Source of the DNA: an uncultured bacterium
Lineage (GTDB): Bacteria > Cyanobacteriota > Vampirovibrionia > Gastranaerophilales > Gastranaerophilaceae
Assembly: GCA_902796305.1 (NCBI GenBank)
Contig: CADBOJ010000115.1
Coordinates: 1 to 39,161 of the forward strand
DNA length: 39,161 nucleotides
Direction of reading: 5' to 3'
Both the position numbers and the translations under genes were made by a program. Shown piece by piece: positions 33,493 through 39,161 of the stretch (positions are counted from its first letter, which is position 1; every line of letters begins with the position of its first letter). The notes below the pieces were generated by a model that worked only from the letters and a program-made list of their open reading frames with translations, did not search any database and was not told where the DNA came from.

Positions 33493-35802
33493 TTATTCGT
33501 CGCCTGCCAAACCTAGTATTCTAACCTGTTCTTCTATTGATGTTTCGCCGTCAAGCACATGTCTTAAACAAGACATTCTGAGCGTTTTCATACCGTGATT
33601 AACTGCGTATTCTTCTATTTCAACATCATGTGCACGCTGGGCAATCATTTTTCTAATATCGTTATTTAAAACCATTATTTCCAATACTGCAAGACGTCCG
33701 AGATATCCCGTATTTCTGCAACTGGAGCATCCCTTCGGGCGATAAAGTTTTGTTTTGGTCAATTCGCTTATTTCTGACGGATCTGTTAAAATCTGCCTTG
33801 CTTCTTCTTCTGTCGGATAATATTCTTCTTTGCAGTTTGGACATAATCTTTTAACAAGACGTTGAGCTACAACACCCGCAAGAGTTGATGAAATCAAATA
33901 ATCTTTTGCACCCATTTCAATTAAACGTGTAATTGTTGCCGCTGCCGAGTTTGTGTGAATTGTCGATAATACAAGGTGTCCGGTAAGGGATGCAGATATT
34001 GCTACTTCAAGTGTTTCATAGTCACGAATTTCCCCGATTAGAATAGTATCAGGGTCTTGTCTTAAAATTGCACGAAGAGAATTTGCAAATGTTATCCCTG
34101 CTTTAGTGTTAACAGAGGATTGGTTGATACCTTCAAGCTTAATTTCAACAGGGTCTTCAATTGTGGTTATGTTAACATCATCCGAATTTATATATCTCAA
34201 GATTGCGTATAAAGTAGTTGTTTTACCTGAACCTGTAGGACCGGATGTAAGTACGATACCGTTCGGACATGATACAAGATAATTTATTTTTTTGATATCT
34301 TCTTCTGATGCGCCAACTATTTCAATTTTTTTAGCTTTTGCTTGCTTTGAGTCCATTTGCGGTGCAAGTACACGAATAACCATTTTTTCACGACCTGCAA
34401 CAGGGAGAGTATTTACACGGAAATCCTGAGGACGACCGTTGAATTTAACGGTAAATGAACCGTCCTGTGCACGCCTGTGTTCTGCAATGTTCATTCTTGA
34501 TAGTACTTTGTATCTTGATAATACGGCACTGTCAACTTTTGCAGGAATTCTGAGAACTTCATGCAATGAGCCGTCTATTCTGAATCTTACTCTGTAACCT
34601 ACGGACAAAGGCTCGATATGAATATCGGATGCACGTCTTTCAACTGCCATTGTAATAATTTTATTTGCAAGCTGTGCAACTGTACCGTCCGAATCCTCTG
34701 TTTCCTTAGCGGCATCTTCTTGAAGATTGCTCTGATCGAGCATACTGTTATCTTCTTCAATTTGTTTATACAGATTTTCGGTTTCTTCTTTATCTCTGCT
34801 GAAATATGTGCTTAAGAAGTTATCAAATTCAGCATGAGTTACAAGTTTAACTTCGGGTTTATACCCCGTTTGAAAAACTATTTCGTTTATTACCTTGGTG
34901 TCCGACGGATTTACCATACCGACAACAAGCTTTTTGTTTGATATACTCAAAGGTATAACTTTATTCAATCGTATAAAGTCTTCGGGAAATACAGATGTTT
35001 CAATAGGTAAAGATTGCAGTTGTTCTGTTGTAGCATAATCCATACCCAATTGTGCACCTAGTGCTTCTTTTAAATCTTTGATTTTTACATATCCGAGTTT
35101 AACCAGCGTTGCTCCCAGCGGAAGTTTTTGTCTTTTGCTTTCTGCAAGCGCAATGCTCAACTGTCCTTCGGTTATTAAATTTTCTTCAATTAAGATTTCG
35201 CCCAGTTTTTTTGTCTGCGGAGCTTTGACATTATTGATATCGTGTGTCGGCTCTTCAACAGGCTGAGGGGGTGTATTTGATGTATTTATCTCAAGATCAA
35301 TATCATTGTTTTGAGAGTTGTCGTCATCTTCCGATAATATTAAATCATCATCAGTTCCGTCGCCTGCGACATCATCCTGATCTTCCAGTATATCCTGTCC
35401 GTCATCATTATCATCGTCAATTTGAATGTCAAAAGATAAATCATCATCAGCTATTGTTAAATCATCATCCGTAAAATCATCGCCAATTATGTTTTCCGGT
35501 GATGATTTCTTTTGCGGAGTGAAATTAGTGCCGTATTTTGCATTCATTTCATTGCAAAAATATTCAAATAACGAATCGAACTTATCGTCAAAAGGAATAA
35601 AATTAATATTATTTCCGACTACATTTTGCAAATATTCTCTGATTCTCATTTTGTCGGAATTTTTTCCTATTCCGACAAAATAAACGTCATTTTGAATATT
35701 CAGCAAAACAAAACCGAGTTCGTCTGCTATTGATAAGTTTATCTTTTGAGCAAGCTCAAAATTTATATTTTTAATTATTCTTGTATAGGTATTAGCGTCC
35801 AT
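33493..35802 (-). CDS. Type IV pilus/type II secretion assembly ATPase (PilB/GspE) with acidic N-terminal extension
   Basis: 769 residues, longer than the usual 500-570. Residues 200-330 are an MshEN/GspE-N domain (KKLGEILIEENLITEGQLSI). Walker A GPTGSGKT is at 521-528, the Asp box near 548-551 and Walker B ILIGEIRDYETLE at 587-599, with HTNSAA after. A zinc motif CPNCKEEY and CSSCRNTGYLGR holds four Cys near 664-696. The extra 195 N-terminal residues comprise a globular part (20-90) that resembles a second, decayed half of the same N-terminal domain, then an Asp-rich linker (107-175) with DDDLTIADDD. Follows the secretin gene by 16 nt. ATP hydrolysis drives pilin assembly at the inner membrane. 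Confidence 0.96.
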   Translation of the reverse strand: MDANTYTRIIKNINFELAQKINLSIADELGFVLLNIQNDVYFVGIGKNSDKMRIREYLQNVVGNNINFIPFDDKFDSLFEYFCNEMNAKYGTNFTPQKKSSPENIIGDDFTDDDLTIADDDLSFDIQIDDDNDDGQDILEDQDDVAGDGTDDDLILSEDDDNSQNNDIDLEINTSNTPPQPVEEPTHDINNVKAPQTKKLGEILIEENLITEGQLSIALAESKRQKLPLGATLVKLGYVKIKDLKEALGAQLGMDYATTEQLQSLPIETSVFPEDFIRLNKVIPLSISNKKLVVGMVNPSDTKVINEIVFQTGYKPEVKLVTHAEFDNFLSTYFSRDKEETENLYKQIEEDNSMLDQSNLQEDAAKETEDSDGTVAQLANKIITMAVERRASDIHIEPLSVGYRVRFRIDGSLHEVLRIPAKVDSAVLSRYKVLSRMNIAEHRRAQDGSFTVKFNGRPQDFRVNTLPVAGREKMVIRVLAPQMDSKQAKAKKIEIVGASEEDIKKINYLVSCPNGIVLTSGPTGSGKTTTLYAILRYINSDDVNITTIEDPVEIKLEGINQSSVNTKAGITFANSLRAILRQDPDTILIGEIRDYETLEVAISASLTGHLVLSTIHTNSAAATITRLIEMGAKDYLISSTLAGVVAQRLVKRLCPNCKEEYYPTEEEARQILTDPSEISELTKTKLYRPKGCSSCRNTGYLGRLAVLEIMVLNNDIRKMIAQRAHDVEIEEYAVNHGMKTLRMSCLRHVLDGETSIEEQVRILGLAGDE

Positions 35803-35818
35803 CTTGCTGTGTTATTTT

Positions 35819-37684
35819 CTATAAGTCGTATATATTACCGTTTGTACCGTCATCATCTTTTACAATGTGCGGAGTAACAACTATTACAAGTTCTTCTCTG
35901 GATTTAGAGCTTGTGTTTCCTCTAAAGAAAGCACCCACTACAGGAAGATCCGCCAAGAAAGGCATTTTCTTAACTGTTTGTGTTTCGTTTTCTTTAATTA
36001 AACCTGCAAGAACAAGTGTTTCTCCATCCTTAACTCTTATGTTTTTCAAATCCAAATCGCGTCTTTGCAGTAATGTAGCTGCAATTTCAGGATCTCCGCT
36101 TTCGCCTTTTGTTGTAACTTGCTGTTTGATTGTTGCAAATTCCGGAGATATATTCATTGAAACATATCCGTCAGGCGAAATAAATGGTACGATTTCAATT
36201 AACAAACCTTCATCATTACCGATTTCATAAGTTCTTTGAGTACCGCTTGTAATGGATGATGAACTTTGTAATATTTGGCTTGTAACTGATTTAATATAAT
36301 CGGAAGTCATATCAATAGTTGCTTTTCTTCCGTTTGTAACCATAATTTTAGGATTGGTTAAAACTCTTCCGTTTCCGTTTTCAACAAGATACTTCAACTG
36401 ATATGTTAAAGCATGGCTGTTTCCTCTTTTGATAAGCGTTGTTTCTGGTTGTGTAGTTGTTGTAACGCCGTTGTTTGTGGAAACCGTAACCGACCTTGAT
36501 GCAACTGTCGGATATTGATTTCCCCATAGGAATATAGAGGACTTTGTTGATAATCCTGATTCAGGGTCAAAGCCGATTGAAATAAACGGAGTCCATAAAT
36601 CCCATGTATTAGAGAATTGCTTTGAACCGCTTTCGTTTAATTCAATAACGGAAAGCTCAATATAAGCCATCAATTGTTTCTTATCATGTTCTTTAATAAA
36701 ATCTCTTACCATATTGGCTTGTTCAGGAGAACCGCCGTATACTGAAATTCTTCCTAAGTCAGAGAAATATGTAACCGTAAGAGGTGAAGCTTGAAATGAT
36801 GCCAAACCTTCTTCACCGCCCAATTCGGCATTATCTCTGCAAGCAACCGAGCCTCCGCCTAAAGTAAGTGTATCGCCATCGCTTGAACTGCTGTCACCTT
36901 CACCGCCACCTTCGGAAAAGAACAGGGATTTGCATATTAAGTTTGCCATTTCTTTAGGTGTTGTATGATTTACTTTGAAAGTATTCATTATCGGTTTCGT
37001 ATCAAGAACGGGCAATACTCTTTTAACTGCGTTAACGTCTGCATTTGTGCCGAATATTACGATTTGATTTGTGCTGGGATTTGATGTAACAATAGGTTTA
37101 TTGGACAATCCGTATATATTTGAACTAAACAGGTTTGAGTTCAAAAATTGTGCAATACGTGACGAATTAACATATTTAACAGGTAAAACTGTCATACTTT
37201 TTCTTGTGTATGCAATGTTTTTTGCACTTTCAAGATTCATAACAATTATTGTGTTTCCGTCCATAACGTAACTCAACTGAGATGATTTAAAAATAATTGA
37301 AAAAGCATCATTTATTGTTATATCATTCAAGTCCAGAGTTATTTTTCCGTCAACAGATTCGTCAAATGCAATATTTACACCGGCCTTATCGGCAAGCATT
37401 CTGAGAGTTTGTCTTATATCCGAATCACGGAGCGAAAGATTAACTCTTTTATATCCGTTTGTACCGATTATCGGACTCGAATCAAGCTTTAATGTAGTTT
37501 CAATATTGTTAACATTATAGCTGTTATCCGTCATAACCTTACTTCTGGGCTGAGTGTATGCTCTCGAAACGTTATCCAGATAGGATATCTTATCTTCCAT
37601 ACTGTATGCCGGCGGATTTAAGAGAGTTAAGCTTAAAAGCGCTAAACAAAATTTTCCGGCGTTATTCAGCATAAATTTTTGCAT
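35819..37684 (-). CDS. Outer-membrane secretin (PilQ/GspD)
   Basis: 621 residues. Signal peptide about 1-28 (LALLSLTLLNPPAYS). An N0/STN-like domain spans 78-150 (VNLSLRDSDIRQTLRMLAD), N1-type domains about 163-250 and 300-332, and the secretin barrel about 333-612. The barrel carries VLTNPKIMVTNGRKA, EIVPFISPDGYVSM and the hallmark VKDGETLVLAGLI with ELVIVVTPHIV at the end. A Gly/Ser/Asp-rich insert with two Cys (about 255-298) interrupts the periplasmic domains. It forms the outer-membrane ring through which pili or secreted proteins pass, evidence for a diderm cell. AGGAG precedes the ATG. Confidence 0.95.
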   Translation of the reverse strand: MQKFMLNNAGKFCLALLSLTLLNPPAYSMEDKISYLDNVSRAYTQPRSKVMTDNSYNVNNIETTLKLDSSPIIGTNGYKRVNLSLRDSDIRQTLRMLADKAGVNIAFDESVDGKITLDLNDITINDAFSIIFKSSQLSYVMDGNTIIVMNLESAKNIAYTRKSMTVLPVKYVNSSRIAQFLNSNLFSSNIYGLSNKPIVTSNPSTNQIVIFGTNADVNAVKRVLPVLDTKPIMNTFKVNHTTPKEMANLICKSLFFSEGGGEGDSSSSDGDTLTLGGGSVACRDNAELGGEEGLASFQASPLTVTYFSDLGRISVYGGSPEQANMVRDFIKEHDKKQLMAYIELSVIELNESGSKQFSNTWDLWTPFISIGFDPESGLSTKSSIFLWGNQYPTVASRSVTVSTNNGVTTTTQPETTLIKRGNSHALTYQLKYLVENGNGRVLTNPKIMVTNGRKATIDMTSDYIKSVTSQILQSSSSITSGTQRTYEIGNDEGLLIEIVPFISPDGYVSMNISPEFATIKQQVTTKGESGDPEIAATLLQRRDLDLKNIRVKDGETLVLAGLIKENETQTVKKMPFLADLPVVGAFFRGNTSSKSREELVIVVTPHIVKDDDGTNGNIYDL

Positions 37685-37705
37685 TTTATTCTTTCTCCTG
37701 ATTTA

Positions 37706-38878
37706 TTATTTTGTCCTGATTGTTACGTCACTATCCGATACATAAGCGGCTTCGGCAAATTCGGAATATCTGCCTTTTAATTTTTTCTTACTTTCATCTT
37801 CGGTTCCGCTGTCTTTTATTGAATAGTATTGTCTTCCGCCTGCGGAATTTCCGTTTAAGTATTTAGCATTTCCGTAAAATTCGGTTAATTTGAATTCTTC
37901 ACCGATGTTTGCTTTGTATATATTTTTTCCGTAAGCAATGGTTACCGAATTTTTCGCAATGTCTATTACTCTGTAATCATCTAATTTATCACCCTTTTGA
38001 ACGAAATAATCATTGTTTTCAAAAGTGATAATTGCAGATGGTTTTTGTTCGTCATACATAATTCCGGACACTGCTATTGTGGTCATTTTCTTTGTTGCCG
38101 GATCCTCTTTTGCAAATTCAAGAGGCGGTTGAGCAATTTTTGCTTTATTGTATTGAACCACCGTATTTATTTCCGGAATTTCAATTTTTAGATATTTTGC
38201 AATAGGAACAAACGGATTAGGTCTGCCCGTTGGTATAACGGTTATAACTTCTTTCTTTTCTTCTTCCTTGGGCGTTTCTTCCTGCTCGTCGGGTTTTATT
38301 TCGCTTGCTTCATCTTCGTTTACAACCGGAATGCCTTCTTCTTGTTTTTCTTCCTGTCTTTGAGCAATGTCTTCACTGGTTGTATTATTCATTGCATCTT
38401 CTACGGTTTGATTTCTTTCAAGACCGTCCCCCGATACATTTTGCTCATTGAGATAAGTTATTACATAATATGCACCGCCCGCTACCATGACGCCGAATAA
38501 AATCGCAATCAAGACAGGCATTAATCCGGATTTTTTCTGCTTCTTTTCCGGAATTTTAAAGTTGCTTTTTGCGTTAGTCTTAACATCAATGTCAACATTT
38601 TCCAGTTGTTTATCTAAATCAAAGTTGGACGAATCAATATCATCCGTATTATCGTCAAGATTGTCGGCATCATTCAGCATACCGGCTAATTCATCATCGG
38701 TAATTTCTCCGGTATTGTCCGCGGAAAGATTGATTTCATCAGACATATCAGCTTTTTCTTTACTAGGAGTTTCGTCATCAGATACATCCAGAACATCATC
38801 CCATGTGATAGTTCCGTCATCCGAAACTTGTATATCCGCCCCATCTCTAGCTATATCTTTTTCATTCTCAAAAAACAT
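37706..38878 (-). CDS. PilP/GspC-like inner-membrane secretion component with acidic cytoplasmic part
   Basis: 390 residues. A cytoplasmic N-terminal part of about 105 residues is very rich in Asp (TWDDVLDVSDDE, ITDDELAGMLNDAD), followed by a membrane helix at 118-143 and a periplasmic linker rich in Glu. The C-terminal domain (218-340) begins with GRPNPFVPIAKYL and reads IAVSGIMYDEQKPSAIITF and YFVQKGDKLDDYRVIDI, the beta-rich pattern of PilP and of the GspC HR domain, which contact the secretin N0 domain. It is the first gene of the operon and 21 nt from the secretin gene, as expected for such a partner. The family call is by pattern, so moderate. Confidence 0.75.
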   Translation of the reverse strand: MFFENEKDIARDGADIQVSDDGTITWDDVLDVSDDETPSKEKADMSDEINLSADNTGEITDDELAGMLNDADNLDDNTDDIDSSNFDLDKQLENVDIDVKTNAKSNFKIPEKKQKKSGLMPVLIAILFGVMVAGGAYYVITYLNEQNVSGDGLERNQTVEDAMNNTTSEDIAQRQEEKQEEGIPVVNEDEASEIKPDEQEETPKEEEKKEVITVIPTGRPNPFVPIAKYLKIEIPEINTVVQYNKAKIAQPPLEFAKEDPATKKMTTIAVSGIMYDEQKPSAIITFENNDYFVQKGDKLDDYRVIDIAKNSVTIAYGKNIYKANIGEEFKLTEFYGNAKYLNGNSAGGRQYYSIKDSGTEDESKKKLKGRYSEFAEAAYVSDSDVTIRTK

Positions 38879-38962
38879 TAATACTAAACTCTTATTCTAA
38901 TACTAATTACTTTTACTATAATATAATTTAAGTTTACTATGAGTTTTTAATTTGTCAAAATA

Positions 38963-39161
38963 TTAATAATAATTTTCGTCATATGTAAACTCTATTCCGG
39001 CTGCAATTATTGTATCGCCGTTATTTATACCGCATTCTCTTAATCCATCATATACCCCCATAGAATCTAATATATTTGTAAACCTTTTCATTTGCGATGT
39101 GTTTTTAATATCCGTAACTGAAGCCAGACGTTTGAGTTTTCCGCCCGTTACTTCGAATGTA
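38963..39161 (-). CDS. obgE: GTPase Obg, C-terminal fragment (5' part outside window)
   Basis: The minus-strand frame from the right edge to TAA at 38963-38965 gives 66 residues, beginning TFEVTGGKLKRLASVTDIKN and including NILDSMGVYDGLRECGINNG with GDTIIAAGIEFTY close to the end. This is the Obg-family C-terminal (OCT/TGS-like) domain, found in ObgE/CgtA GTPases linked to ribosome assembly and stress. The upstream GTPase domain lies outside the window. The 84-bp gap to the secretion operon is AT-rich and contains TATATT/TATTAT words that could be its promoter. Confidence 0.88.
   Translation of the reverse strand, partial: TFEVTGGKLKRLASVTDIKNTSQMKRFTNILDSMGVYDGLRECGINNGDTIIAAGIEFTYDENYY

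Noticed and set aside
33145-35683. Several plus-strand frames of 60-100 codons inside the secretion operon
   Set aside because: They are antisense to strongly conserved PilC/PilB genes and have no ribosome sites or recognisable content.
1-39161. CRISPR array, tRNA genes or insertion sequences
   Set aside because: No regularly spaced repeats, cloverleaf-type gaps or transposase-like frames were seen in any gene-free stretch.

Overview
The window is AT-rich and densely packed. It looks like a chromosomal segment of an anaerobic gut bacterium, most likely of the Melainabacteria/Vampirovibrionia class (Gastranaerophilales type). The taxonomic call is an inference. It rests on a Gram-negative envelope gene set (secretin, murein recycling, SPOR protein), the style of DnaG and the short RpoD, anaerobe-type redox proteins (an NfnA/SudB-like flavoprotein and a flavin reductase-rubredoxin fusion), and lineage-style hypothetical proteins with an N-terminal F-x-G motif. 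I see no rRNA, tRNA, CRISPR array, prophage or insertion sequence. The content is mostly core genome with a few lineage-specific genes.

Layout. 1-790: 5' part of a COG3580/DUF2229-type protein (minus strand). 844-3733: minus-strand operon of a HEAT-repeat protein, QueC, DUF366 and a SPOR protein. 3868-6835: dnaG-rpoD (plus), closed by a shared terminator. 6900-10595: minus-strand operon of an NfnA-like flavoprotein, a 61-aa Cys protein, LeuC and DacB. 10681-13421: tyrS, an acyl-ACP thioesterase and a lineage-type hypothetical protein. 13591-13752: an easily missed 53-aa gene with its own promoter, ribosome binding site and terminator. 14046-16010: recA-rfbA. 16096-20913: a peptidoglycan-salvage block of murQ-MFS-flavin reductase/rubredoxin facing anmK, followed by pgeF and a TSCPD protein. 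20910-25392: a polytopic membrane protein, purB and a six-repeat NUMOD1-like protein. 25515-29277: an orphan response regulator, a CtpA-type protease and a GT-C glycosyltransferase. 29279-30874: ilvA-ridA. 30953-31948: a small membrane protein and an SPFH protein. 31964-32104: a candidate structured RNA. 32271-38878: the core of a type IV pilus/type II secretion machine (PilP/GspC-like, secretin, ATPase, platform protein). 38963-39161: the C-terminus of Obg.

How the genes fit together. AnmK makes MurNAc-6-phosphate, and MurQ converts it to GlcNAc-6-phosphate and lactate. PgeF and DacB also act on peptidoglycan or its precursors. IlvA and RidA form the usual pair of enamine producer and enamine scavenger. 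The four secretion genes form one transcription unit. Several genes (purB, pgeF, anmK, murQ, the response regulator) have a -10 box only 6-8 nt before the start codon, which suggests leaderless mRNAs. Three convergent gene pairs meet with 1-2 bp between them or overlapping stops.

The best candidates for something undescribed are the three-way-junction RNA at 31964-32104, the NUMOD1-like repeat protein at 23842-25392, the 53-aa protein at 13591-13752, and the recurring leaderless promoter layout.
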